DNA of 13,973 nt from S012-135 sp964423785 (lineage in GTDB: Bacteria > Desulfobacterota > Desulfobulbia > Desulfobulbales > S012-135), in assembly GCA_964423785.1 (NCBI GenBank), contig CAYRGZ010000063.1, positions 1-13,973 on the forward strand, read 5' to 3'. Positions within the stretch are counted from its first letter, which is position 1; each line of letters starts with the position of its first letter. The notes below the pieces were generated by a model. The model searched no databases. It was not told the DNA's origin and was given only the letters and a program-made list of their open reading frames with translations. Below are positions 1-7,332 of the stretch, piece after piece. A program made the translations under genes and the position numbers.

Positions 1-71
1 GGTTTGTAACCCGTTGAATTATCGTGTCAGACCTGGGCCGACTGCGAGTTTTTACGGGGCTATCCGTTTTA
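1..71 (+). repeat. Intergenic repeat copy R1 (core plus degenerate hairpin)
   Basis: This is a copy of the window's dispersed non-coding repeat. It reads through GTAACCCGTTGAATTATCG and the GTCAG..CTGGGCCGACTGCGAG block to TTTTTACGG. Positions 1-58 differ from copy R6 (reverse strand, window end) at only about two places before the two diverge. The following bases to about 71 align loosely with the hairpin start of other copies but no longer form the 12-bp stem. It lies directly 3' of the EF-G-like gene, whose stop is at 82-84. The copy may begin before the window. Confidence 0.8.
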
Positions 72-81
72 TGGCTCCCGG

Positions 82-2148
82 CTATTCTTGCGCCTTGGCC
101 TCGGCCACGATCTGCTCGGTGAGCTGGGCCGGCAATTCCTCGTAGTGGGAGAGCTTCATGGTGAAGCGGCCGCGGCCGCCGGTGATCGAGGTGAGGTCCG
201 GGGAGTATTCCAGCACCTCGGCCATGGGCACTTGGGCGGTGATCACTTCGACCTTCTCCTCCGAGTCCATGCCCATCACCCGGCCGCGGCGGCCGTTGAG
301 ATCACCGATGACGTCGCCGACACATTCCTTCGGCACCCAGATCTTCATCTCCATGATCGGTTCGAGCAAAACCGGGTTGGCCTGCTGGACCGCGTTCTTG
401 AAGGCCAGCGATCCGGCGATCTTGAAGGCCATCTCCGAGGAATCCACCGTGTGGTAGGATCCGTCGAACAGGGCCACCTTGATGTCCACCATGGGGTAGC
501 CGGCGACGACGCCGTTCTCCATCGCCTCCTGGATACCCTTTTCCACCGCCGGGATGTACTGGCGCGGAATGACGCCGCCGACGATGCGGTCCTCGAACTC
601 GAAGCCGCTGCCGCGGGGTAGGGGTTCGATCTCGATCCAGGCGTCGCCGTACTGACCCCGGCCGCCGGTCTGTTTCTTGTGCTTGCCCTGGGCGGTGGCC
701 TTGCTCTTGATGGTCTCGAGATACGGCACCTTGGGCCGCGTCAATTCCATCTCCACCCCGAACTTGCGTTTGATCTTTTCGCCGGTGACCATCAGGTGCA
801 GCTGGCCCACGCCGGACAGCAAAAGCTGCTTGGTCTGCTGGTTGCGCTCCAGCCGCAGGGTCGGGTCTTCCTCGGTCATCCGGGAGATGGCGGCGAACAG
901 CTTGTCCTCGTCGTCCTTTTTCTTTGTTTTGACCGCGTACGACACCACCGGTTCGATGGGCGCCGGCAGTTCGTACACCACCGGATTGTCCGGGGTGCAG
1001 AGGGTATCGCCGGTGACGGTATCCTTCAGCTTGGCCACCGCCACCACCATGCCGCAGACGGCCTCCTTGACCGGTTTTTGCTCCTTACCCTCGAGTCGGA
1101 GAATCTGGCCGAACCGTTCGGTGGTCTTCTTGGTGGCGTTGTAGAAGGAGTCACCGGTAAGGGTGCCGGACATCACCTTGAAGACCGTCATCTGGCCGGC
1201 GTAGGGGTCGGTGATGGTTTTGAAGACCAGGGCCGAAAAAGGGGCGTCCGGGGTGGGGGGGAGCTCCACCGGGTCGCCGGTTTCCGGGTGAGTGCCGACC
1301 CTCGCCGGCCGCTGGGAGGGGTCGGGAAGATAGGTGTTGATGGCGTCGAGGAGCAGCTCGGTTCCCCGGTTGGCAAGTCCCACACCGGCCAGGATCGGCT
1401 GGATCTGGCCCTTGCGGACCGCGGTCACCAGCCCGTTGCGCAGTTCCTCCTCGGTGAGGGCCCCTTCTTCGAGGAACTGTTCGATCAACTCGTCGTCGGT
1501 TTCGGCCACCTGTTCCATGAGGGACTCGCGGGCGCTCGCCACCTCGTCGGCCATGTCGTCCGGAATGTCGATTTCCTTGACCTTGCCGGTGTCCGGTTCG
1601 AACTCGTAGGCCTTCTGGCTGATGAGATCGACGACGCCGCGAAAATCGGCCTCCGCGCCGATGGGCAGGTGGACGACCGCGCCGTTGAAGGGCAGTGATT
1701 CCTTGATGCCGTCCACCACCTTGGCGAAGTTGGCCCGCTCTCGATCCATCTTGGTGACGAAGATGATGGTCGGCAGGTTGTGTTCGGCGACGTATTCCGC
1801 CACCCGCTCGGTCTGGTACTTGACGCCCTGGGCGGCGCCGATGACGAAGAGAGCGCCGTCGGCCACCGCGGCGGCGTAGCGGGCATCATTCAGGAAGTTG
1901 TCGTCTCCGGGGGTGTCGATGATGTATGCCTGATGCTTCTTCCAGATATATTGATGAAAGGCTGCACTGATGGTCAGCTTGCGGGCGACTTCTTCGGGCT
2001 CGTAGTCGAGTACCGAGTTGCCGGCATCCACCTTGCCGAGCCGGGTGGTGGAGCCGGCGGTGAACAGCATGGCCTCGGCAAGACTGGTCTTGCCGCATTT
2101 GCCGTGGCCGAAGATCGCGACGTTTCGAATCAAGCTGACGTCAGGCAT
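82..2148 (-). CDS. Elongation factor G-like translational GTPase (EF-G paralogue)
   Basis: A full-length, 688-residue EF-G-type GTPase. Numbering from the upstream ATG at 2154, the P-loop is GHGKCGKT (16-23), the G3 motif is DTPGDDNF (80-87) and the G4 motif is TKMD (134-137). Canonical EF-G has AHIDAGKT, DTPGHVDF and NKMD, and its RGIT switch is RKLT here. Domain IV is close to canonical, with TGGRGQYGDAW and GSYHTVDSSEMAFKIAG, including the tip histidine region. This pattern fits the EF-G-like (EF-G2) family better than the housekeeping fusA gene, which normally sits beside rpsL, rpsG and tuf. It should bind the ribosome and GTP; its exact role is not known from sequence. Two ATGs are possible, at 2154 and 2148. 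AAGGGGAG abuts the first but lies 6 bases before the second, so 2148 is preferred. Its own promoter and a leader hairpin lie upstream. Confidence 0.9.
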   Translation of the reverse strand: MPDVSLIRNVAIFGHGKCGKTSLAEAMLFTAGSTTRLGKVDAGNSVLDYEPEEVARKLTISAAFHQYIWKKHQAYIIDTPGDDNFLNDARYAAAVADGALFVIGAAQGVKYQTERVAEYVAEHNLPTIIFVTKMDRERANFAKVVDGIKESLPFNGAVVHLPIGAEADFRGVVDLISQKAYEFEPDTGKVKEIDIPDDMADEVASARESLMEQVAETDDELIEQFLEEGALTEEELRNGLVTAVRKGQIQPILAGVGLANRGTELLLDAINTYLPDPSQRPARVGTHPETGDPVELPPTPDAPFSALVFKTITDPYAGQMTVFKVMSGTLTGDSFYNATKKTTERFGQILRLEGKEQKPVKEAVCGMVVAVAKLKDTVTGDTLCTPDNPVVYELPAPIEPVVSYAVKTKKKDDEDKLFAAISRMTEEDPTLRLERNQQTKQLLLSGVGQLHLMVTGEKIKRKFGVEMELTRPKVPYLETIKSKATAQGKHKKQTGGRGQYGDAWIEIEPLPRGSGFEFEDRIVGGVIPRQYIPAVEKGIQEAMENGVVAGYPMVDIKVALFDGSYHTVDSSEMAFKIAGSLAFKNAVQQANPVLLEPIMEMKIWVPKECVGDVIGDLNGRRGRVMGMDSEEKVEVITAQVPMAEVLEYSPDLTSITGGRGRFTMKLSHYEELPAQLTEQIVAEAKAQE

Positions 2149-2162
2149 ATGCATCTCCCCTT

Positions 2163-2210
2163 GAAGTGTTTGTGGTTCGACGCCGACGGCGCACCGTCGG
2201 CGGACACTTC
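2163..2210 (-). promoter_or_regulatory. Long stem-loop in the EF-G-like mRNA leader, next to the ribosome binding site
   Basis: On the minus strand GAAGTGT (2210-2204) pairs perfectly with ACACTTC (2169-2163). Inside this, CGCCGACGG pairs perfectly with CCGTCGGCG (2202-2194 and 2189-2181) around a 4-base loop. The two stems are separated by 1 base on one side and 11 on the other. The outer 3' arm ends immediately before the AAGGGGAG Shine-Dalgarno sequence. The structure is seen in the sequence; a role in translation control is inferred. Confidence 0.6.
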
Positions 2211-2271
2211 GCCGGACCGCCTGCTCCCGTGGGCCGGCACCGGCGGAATTCCTACTCCTCCACAGATGTGC

Positions 2272-2301
2272 ATACTAGTCGGAAAAAGGAAAGGAAGTCA
2301 A
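2272..2301 (-). promoter_or_regulatory. Sigma-70-type promoter for the EF-G-like gene
   Basis: On the minus strand there is a -35 box TTGACT (2301-2296), an 18-base spacer and a -10 box TAGTAT (2277-2272). This matches 5 of 6 and 4 of 6 consensus positions. Transcription would start near 2265, giving a leader of about 115 bases that contains the stem-loop at 2163-2210. Confidence 0.55.
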
Positions 2302-2338
2302 GCGGCTAATTCCGCCTGGACGTGATGGCAGAATCCGG

Positions 2339-2368
2339 TTGACAAAAGGCGCGCTTCCTGGATAGGTA
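2339..2368 (+). promoter_or_regulatory. Possible promoter for murJ
   Basis: A perfect -35 hexamer TTGACA lies at 2339-2344. The best -10 candidate is TAGGTA at 2363-2368 after 18 bases and is poor. The start of murJ is about 60 bases downstream. The position in the divergent spacer makes it plausible, but only the -35 box is convincing. Confidence 0.35.
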
Positions 2369-2430
2369 AACGGATTTCGATGCAGGCAGTGCCATGGATG
2401 ACTTTTCCAACGGACTGACAAGGACGGCAC

Positions 2431-4011
2431 ATGAGTAAGGCAAGCGGCGATACCGGCAGGATGGCCCGATCGGCGGGCACGGTGAGTATCGCCGTCATGT
2501 GCAGCCGGGTGCTCGGTCTGGTGCGTGAGCAGGTCTTTGCCGGGCTCTTCGGAGCGGGGTTTGCCTACGACGCCTTTGTCGTCGCCTTTCGTATCCCCAA
2601 CCTGCTGCGCGACCTATTCGGCGAGGGGGCGCTCTCAGCCGCCTTCGTCACCGTGTTCACCGACTACGACACCAACCGGGGAAGGGAAGAAACCTGGCGC
2701 CTGGCCAATAACGTCTTGGCCGTCGTCGCCATCGTCCTGTCCGTCATCACTCTGCTTGGTATCCTGTTTTCCCGGCAGCTCGTTTCCCTGCTTGCCCCGG
2801 ACTTTTCGCTCGTGGCCGGCAAGGTGACCCTCACCGCCAGGCTCACCGCCATTATGTTCCCTTTTTTGCTCTTCATCTCGCTGGCCGCCGTGGTCATGGG
2901 CATCCTCAACGCCAAGGGTCGGTTCTTCGTACCGGCCCTGGCCTCCAGTTTCTTCAATCTCGGTTCCATCATCGGCGGGGTCGGGCTTGCCCTGGTGTTG
3001 CCCCGCTTCGGCCAGCCGGCCATCGTCGGCATGGCCATCGGCACCCTTATCGGCGGCATGCTGCAGCTCGGCTGGCAGGTGCCGACCCTCCTCCGCACCG
3101 GTTTTTCCCTGCGGCCGCGAATCGATCTCGCCGATCCCGGCCTGCGGCGGGTCCTGCGGCTCATGGGACCGGCGGTGGTGGGGCTTTCGGCAACCCAGCT
3201 CAACATCTTCGTCAATACCTATTTCGCCTCCTCCTGCCAGGAGGGCAGCGTCTCGTGGCTCAACTACGCGTTTCGCCTTGTGCAGTTTCCCATCGGCGTC
3301 TTTGGGGTCGCCCTGTCCATCGCCGCCGCGCCGGTGTTCTCCCGCCACGCCGCCCGCCGGGACACGGAGGCTATGCGCCGCTCGCTGGCCTCCTCCCTGG
3401 TGATGGTGGCCTGCCTCACGGTACCGGCGTCGGTGGGGCTCATCATGCTGGCCCGGCCCATCGTGGCGCTCATCTTCGAGCACGGCGCCTTTTCCGCCTT
3501 CGATACCGGCCGCACCGCCGAGGCCCTGGTCTGCTACAGTATCGGTCTGGCCGCCTACGCCGGAGTCAAGGTCTTGGTGCCGGCCTTCTACGCCCTGGAC
3601 GATACTCGCTACCCGGTGTTGGCCAGTTTCCTCGCCGTGGCCGCCAATATCGCCATCATCCTCGCCACCATCGGCAGTCTGCAGCACCGGGCCATCGCTC
3701 TTGCCACCTCCTGTTCCATGACCGGCAGTTTTTTTCTTCTTGCCGTGGTCCTACACCGCAAGATGGGCGGGTATGATCTACGCCATCTTGCCGGCGGTGT
3801 CCTGCGGGTGCTGGCGGCCACCCTGGTGATGGCCGGCTGGTTGTACGCCCTGCTCGGCTGGTACACGATGCCGGCAGGGATTGCCGGGCGGGCGCTCTTC
3901 GTACTCGTTGCCGTCGTCTCCGGTGCCCTGGTTTACGGGGTGGTGCTCGACCGATTGGCGGTGGAGGAATTCCGGGTGGTGATGGATAACGTGCGGAGTC
4001 GGCTACGGTAA
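2431..4011 (+). CDS. murJ: MurJ, lipid II flippase
   Basis: A 526-residue polytopic membrane protein of the MurJ/MviN family, which moves the peptidoglycan precursor lipid II across the inner membrane. The N-terminal family signature is clear: SRVLGLVRE (25-33) followed by DAFVVAFRIPNLLRDLFGEG (47-66). Arg26 and Arg32 have the same 6-residue spacing as the essential Arg18 and Arg24 of E. coli MurJ. Many hydrophobic segments of about 20 residues follow to the end, consistent with the family's 14 helices. The length is normal (E. coli 511). The start is supported by AAGGA 6 bases upstream of the ATG. It is divergent from the EF-G-like gene and convergent with rsmE, 23 bp away, so it is probably monocistronic. 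Confidence 0.95.
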   Translation: MSKASGDTGRMARSAGTVSIAVMCSRVLGLVREQVFAGLFGAGFAYDAFVVAFRIPNLLRDLFGEGALSAAFVTVFTDYDTNRGREETWRLANNVLAVVAIVLSVITLLGILFSRQLVSLLAPDFSLVAGKVTLTARLTAIMFPFLLFISLAAVVMGILNAKGRFFVPALASSFFNLGSIIGGVGLALVLPRFGQPAIVGMAIGTLIGGMLQLGWQVPTLLRTGFSLRPRIDLADPGLRRVLRLMGPAVVGLSATQLNIFVNTYFASSCQEGSVSWLNYAFRLVQFPIGVFGVALSIAAAPVFSRHAARRDTEAMRRSLASSLVMVACLTVPASVGLIMLARPIVALIFEHGAFSAFDTGRTAEALVCYSIGLAAYAGVKVLVPAFYALDDTRYPVLASFLAVAANIAIILATIGSLQHRAIALATSCSMTGSFFLLAVVLHRKMGGYDLRHLAGGVLRVLAATLVMAGWLYALLGWYTMPAGIAGRALFVLVAVVSGALVYGVVLDRLAVEEFRVVMDNVRSRLR

Positions 4012-4034
4012 GCGAGGGACGAAAAGGGTATCGT

Positions 4035-4778
4035 TCATCGCCCGACGTGCCGTAACAGTTCGAGCTGGCCGGCGATGAAGGCGATGGCGGTGTCCACCCG
4101 CAGGATACGCGGTCCCAGGGTCACGGACTGGAATCCGTGCGCGAGCAGGGTTTCCACTTCATGGGCGATCCAGCCGCCCTCTGGGCCGACGGCGGCGACA
4201 ACTCGGCCGGCAAGTGGCGGCTGGACGACGGTGGCAAGGGTATCGGCGGTCTCCGGATGAAAGAGAAGGGGGAGGGGAGTGGCCGCCAGCAGGTCGGGCA
4301 GCACGCTTTCGACGAACTGCCGGAAGCGGGGCACGATTGTCACTCGCGGTTGCCAGGTGACCATGGCCTGGGCCATGCCTTGGCGTAGCAGCGGCCGGTA
4401 AGCGGTGGAGTCGAGAAGCGGGCTCTGGAAGTAGCTGCGTTCCACCCGCCGCGTGCGGATACAGACGATGCGGGCGATGCCAAGCGGGGCCGCCTGGGTG
4501 AAGATGCGGCGCAGCATGACCGGCCGCGGCAGGGCGACGACCAGGTCCACGGGCGGTTCGGTCGGCCCGACGTCCGTGGGCTGGAAGCGGCACCGGACGG
4601 TGTCGTCGGTCATGGCGACGATCTCGCCAACGCCGGCCGGGCCGTCGGCTATTCCCAACCGCACAGAGTCGCCTGTCTTTTTGCGGAGTACCGTGGCAAT
4701 GTGCCGGGCCCGGTCGCCGGTGACGGTAACGGTGCCGTCCGGATGGCATTCGGTGGGATCGACGATGATAAGATTCAT
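4035..4778 (-). CDS. rsmE: RsmE, 16S rRNA m3U1498 methyltransferase
   Basis: A 247-residue SPOUT-type RNA methyltransferase of the RsmE family (E. coli 243), which methylates U1498 of 16S rRNA using S-adenosylmethionine. Visible motifs are the N-terminal HIATVLRKKTGD (26-37) in the RNA-binding region, and the C-terminal knot motifs GPEGGW (198-203) and LGPRILRVDTA (221-231) that form the cofactor site. The usual EQ-containing stretch mid-protein reads MAQAMVTW here, a mild divergence. The ATG at 4776-4778 has only a weak ribosome binding site, but starting later would remove the first beta strand. The first 14 bases overlap the start of waaA on the opposite strand, so any promoter must lie inside waaA. 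Confidence 0.93.
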   Translation of the reverse strand: MNLIIVDPTECHPDGTVTVTGDRARHIATVLRKKTGDSVRLGIADGPAGVGEIVAMTDDTVRCRFQPTDVGPTEPPVDLVVALPRPVMLRRIFTQAAPLGIARIVCIRTRRVERSYFQSPLLDSTAYRPLLRQGMAQAMVTWQPRVTIVPRFRQFVESVLPDLLAATPLPLLFHPETADTLATVVQPPLAGRVVAAVGPEGGWIAHEVETLLAHGFQSVTLGPRILRVDTAIAFIAGQLELLRHVGR

Positions 4779-6012
4779 CTACAATTTTTTCTTGATTGTG
4801 TTGGTGGTCGGCCTGGCGCCGTTCTGGGGGGCAGTGGTCCTCGGCCGGGGCAAGTACCGGCGCACCGTGGCGGGCCGCCTCGGCTGGGGACTCGAACGCC
4901 GGCTGCGCTCCTTGCCACGATCCGGGCCGCGCATCTGGGTGCACGCTCTGTCGGTGGGCGAGGTCCGTTCCGCCGTGCCCCTGGTGCGGACCCTGAAAGA
5001 AAAACGGCCGGAGGCGGTGGTGGTGCTCACCGCGGCCACCGCCTCGGGACTGGCGGCGGCGCAAGGGGCCGGCGCCGATTTGGTGCTGCCCTTTCCCTTC
5101 GACCTGCCGCCGGTGGTGGCCCGGTTTTTAAGCCGGGTGCGGCCCGAACTGTTCATCCTGGTGGAGACCGATTTCTGGCCCAACATCCTGGCTGGTCTCG
5201 CCCGGAGGCAGGTGCCGGCCTATCTCGTCAACGGCCGGATCTCGGAGCGCTCCCTTGCCCGCTATCGCCGGTTCGGCTTCTTCTTCCGGCCGCTTTTTTC
5301 CTCGTTTGCCGCTCTTGTACTGCAAAACGAGGAGGATGTCGAGCGGCTCGCCACCCTGGAGATTGCGAGTGACCGGCTTTTCGCCGTCGGTAACCTGAAG
5401 TATGACGCCGCCATCGGCGCGCCACCGGCCGCCGTCGATCTGCCGCCGGGACGCTACGTGGTGGCCGGGTCCACCCACACGGGGGAAGACCCGCTGATTC
5501 TCGATTGTTTGCACCACTGGCGGGCCGTGGTCCCGGATCTGCGGCTGGTTCTGGTGCCTCGGCACGTGGACCGGGCCGCCGAGATCGTCACCCTGGCCGA
5601 GCGCCGTGGCTTTACCACCTGCTCGTATCCGCCCGGCGACGACAACTTCGATGTCTTGGTGGTGGACGTGTTCGGCAAACTCGCCGGCCTCTACCAGCGG
5701 GCCGAGGTGGCCTTCATCGGCGGCAGCCTGGTGGAGCGCGGCGGCCACAATCCCATCGAGGCGGCCGTCTTCGGCGTGCCGGTGATCTTCGGACCGCACA
5801 CCGAGGACTTCGTGGATATCACCCGGGACTTTCTCGCCGAAGAGGCGGCGGTGATGGTGCGGGATGGTGGCGAGCTTTGCCAGGTGGTTGCCGATTTTCT
5901 TGCCGACGAGGCCCGGCGGCGCCGGATCGGTGAGCAGGGACTGCGGCTGGTTCAGCGTCACCGGGGGGCGGCGCAGCGTATCGTGGATCTCGTCTTTCGG
6001 GGGGAGCCGTGA
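4765..6012 (+). CDS. waaA: WaaA (KdtA), Kdo transferase
   Basis: A 415-residue GT30 glycosyltransferase that adds Kdo from CMP-Kdo to lipid IVA at the inner membrane. A hydrophobic N-terminal anchor (about 4-24) precedes the catalytic part. Family motifs are HALSVGEV with the conserved glutamate at 66, the region around LVETDFWPNIL and LVNGRISERS, GSTHTGED, and the donor-site signature GGHNPIEAA (326-334). The length matches the family (E. coli 425). I chose the ATG at 4765 because GGTGGGA lies 6 bases upstream and the anchor would be cut by any later start. The reading frame is open further upstream, but that part is antisense to rsmE. It overlaps lpxK by one base and is almost certainly cotranscribed with it. 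Whether it adds one, two or more Kdo residues cannot be read from sequence. Confidence 0.94.
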   Translation: MIRFIYNFFLIVLVVGLAPFWGAVVLGRGKYRRTVAGRLGWGLERRLRSLPRSGPRIWVHALSVGEVRSAVPLVRTLKEKRPEAVVVLTAATASGLAAAQGAGADLVLPFPFDLPPVVARFLSRVRPELFILVETDFWPNILAGLARRQVPAYLVNGRISERSLARYRRFGFFFRPLFSSFAALVLQNEEDVERLATLEIASDRLFAVGNLKYDAAIGAPPAAVDLPPGRYVVAGSTHTGEDPLILDCLHHWRAVVPDLRLVLVPRHVDRAAEIVTLAERRGFTTCSYPPGDDNFDVLVVDVFGKLAGLYQRAEVAFIGGSLVERGGHNPIEAAVFGVPVIFGPHTEDFVDITRDFLAEEAAVMVRDGGELCQVVADFLADEARRRRIGEQGLRLVQRHRGAAQRIVDLVFRGEP

Positions 6013-7067
6013 TGCGGCGGCGTGAGGCTGTACTTTTTGCCGTGGGTAGACCGTTCTCGTCGGTGTACGGTCTTGCCATGCGCTGGCGGGCGCGGTTGTA
6101 TGCCACCGGCGTCCTGCCCCGTTACCGGCTGCCCGTGCCGGTGGTCAGTATCGGCAATCTCACCTGGGGCGGTACCGGCAAGACCCCCATGGTAGCGGCG
6201 GTGGCCGCCTTTCTTGCCGCCGACGGCCGCCGGCCGGTGGTGGTCAGCCGGGGATACGGCGGTAAGACCAAGGCCGCCGCCCTGGTGGTCGGTGACGGCC
6301 GGCAGGTGCTCGCCGACCCGGCCGAGGCCGGAGATGAGCCGTGCCACCTTGCCCGCCGCCTGGCCGGAGTCCCGGTGATCGTCGCCCGCCGCCGCCTGGC
6401 CGGAGCATTGCTCGCCATCGACCGCTTCGACTGCGATGTGGTCGTTCTGGATGACGGTTTCCAGCATCTGGCCCTGGCCCGGGACGTGGATATCGTTCTG
6501 TTCCGGGCTGCCGACCCGCTGGGGAACGGCCGCGTCTTTCCCGGCGGCCCCTTGCGCGAACCCATGGATGCGCTCAGCCGGGCCGATTGTTTCGTGGCCA
6601 CCGGCGGCGACTGGCCGGAAAACCTGGCCCAGCAACTTGCCAAGCGGCATCCGTCCACACCCCGATTCACGGCACCGGTCCACCCGCGTGCCCTCGTAGT
6701 TGACGGCGAGGAGCGGGATACCTCACATTTGCGCGGCCGCCGGGTGGTGGGATTCTGCGGTATCGCCAACCCTGCCTCCTTCCGCCGTCTTCTCGAACAG
6801 TGCGGCGCCGTGATCGCCGACTGGCTCGAGTTTCCCGACCACCACAGTTACCAGCCGGCCGACCTGGAAGAGATCGGCCGGCGTCTGGCCGCCTGCGGTG
6901 CCGATCTCGCCTGTACGACGGAAAAGGACCTGGTAAAGATTTCTCACCCTTTCTTCCCCTTGGCCGCCCTTGCCATCGACCTCGCGCCGCCGCCGGAGTT
7001 TTTTGCGTTTGTCCGGCAGCGGCTTTCCTCCCCCGGCATCGAGGAACTTCGTGAGCGCACTACATAA
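6012..7067 (+). CDS. lpxK: LpxK, tetraacyldisaccharide 4'-kinase
   Basis: A 351-residue LpxK, which phosphorylates the 4' position of the lipid A disaccharide to give lipid IVA, the acceptor used by WaaA. The Walker A region is GNLTWGGTGKTP (48-59), followed by VVVSRGYGGK. The family signature DDGFQH (147-152) precedes DIVLFRAADPLGNGRVFPGG. The N-terminal region (about 1-35) is amphipathic and basic, as expected for membrane association. It is slightly longer than E. coli LpxK (328). The ATG shares its A with the waaA stop codon, and GGGGGAG lies 5 bases upstream. A GTG one codon earlier is possible but unneeded. Placing lpxK directly after waaA puts two consecutive pathway steps under one transcript. 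Confidence 0.95.
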   Translation: MRRREAVLFAVGRPFSSVYGLAMRWRARLYATGVLPRYRLPVPVVSIGNLTWGGTGKTPMVAAVAAFLAADGRRPVVVSRGYGGKTKAAALVVGDGRQVLADPAEAGDEPCHLARRLAGVPVIVARRRLAGALLAIDRFDCDVVVLDDGFQHLALARDVDIVLFRAADPLGNGRVFPGGPLREPMDALSRADCFVATGGDWPENLAQQLAKRHPSTPRFTAPVHPRALVVDGEERDTSHLRGRRVVGFCGIANPASFRRLLEQCGAVIADWLEFPDHHSYQPADLEEIGRRLAACGADLACTTEKDLVKISHPFFPLAALAIDLAPPPEFFAFVRQRLSSPGIEELRERTT

Positions 7068-7081
7068 AAAGCAAGGTCCGG

Positions 7082-7093
7082 TTGCCGTGGCAA
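7082..7093. promoter_or_regulatory. Inverted repeat TTGCC-GT-GGCAA, possible activator site
   Basis: A perfect 5-bp-arm inverted repeat with a 2-base centre sits in the spacer between lpxK and lpxC. It is about 150 bp upstream of the predicted start of the sigma-54-like lpxC promoter, within the range where sigma-54 activators bind. The palindrome is seen in the sequence; the role is inferred. It does not resemble the E. coli NtrC site. Confidence 0.35.
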
Positions 7094-7164
7094 AAGAGAC
7101 ACGGTGTATGGGGGCGGTGTGTTCTTTTGTCCCGCGATGTCGAATCGTAAATTCCTTTCGTTTC

Positions 7165-7177
7165 TAACATGTTGATT
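7165..7177 (-). promoter_or_regulatory. IHF-consensus site upstream of lpxC
   Basis: The top strand TAACATGTTGATT fits YAANNNNTTGATW at every position, which is the complement of the IHF consensus WATCAANNNNTTR. It lies about 70 bp upstream of the predicted lpxC transcription start, between the inverted repeat at 7082 and the sigma-54-like promoter. That is the usual place for IHF bending at sigma-54 promoters. Binding in this organism is inferred. Confidence 0.45.
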
Positions 7178-7214
7178 ATACGCAAAAAATGTCGTCGTGA
7201 TTGTTTTTGGTTTG

Positions 7215-7231
7215 TTGGCTTGTTATTTGCA
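7215..7231 (+). promoter_or_regulatory. Sigma-54-type promoter for lpxC
   Basis: TTGGCTTGTTATTTGCA has the diagnostic GG (7217-7218) and GC (7229-7230) exactly 10 bases apart. It matches 11 of the 14 specified positions of YTGGCACGRNNNTTGCW. The predicted start is near 7242, leaving a leader of about 90 bases. A sigma-70 reading (TTGTTG, 18 bases, TATAAC at 7236-7241) overlaps the same bases and cannot be excluded. Confidence 0.5.
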
Positions 7232-7292
7232 TGATTATAACGGCAGCTGATCCCACAACGATAAACCGTCGGCAACGGCTGAGAAGTCATGA

Positions 7293-7303
7293 TGTCGGCG
7301 ACA
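7293..7303. promoter_or_regulatory. Short palindrome TGTCG-G-CGACA in the lpxC leader
   Basis: A perfect inverted repeat with 5-bp arms and a 1-base centre lies 29 bases before the lpxC start codon and about 50 bases after the predicted transcription start. It could be an operator, but short GC-rich palindromes also arise by chance in DNA of this composition. Confidence 0.2.
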
Positions 7304-7332
7304 ACCTCGCATGCAAAAAAAATAGAGAACAG

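Noticed and set aside
679..1698. Long open frame antisense to the EF-G-like gene
   Set aside because: Rich in Gly, His, Leu and Arg with no motif, and wholly opposite a conserved gene; typical of shadow frames in GC-rich DNA.
2635..3687. 350-codon open frame antisense to murJ
   Set aside because: Extremely rich in Gly, Asp, Glu and His, as expected from reverse reading of hydrophobic membrane codons; no motif.
4453..4764. N-terminal extension of WaaA from an upstream ATG
   Set aside because: The extra 104 codons are antisense to the conserved rsmE gene and would place residues before the membrane anchor.
7094..7136. Terminator after lpxK
   Set aside because: Only a 4-5 bp ACAC/GTGT pairing before CTTTT; too weak to call.
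7201..7332. N-terminal extension of LpxC from the ATG at 7201
   Set aside because: The extra 44 residues match nothing in the family and overlap the promoter elements; the conserved part begins just after 7333.
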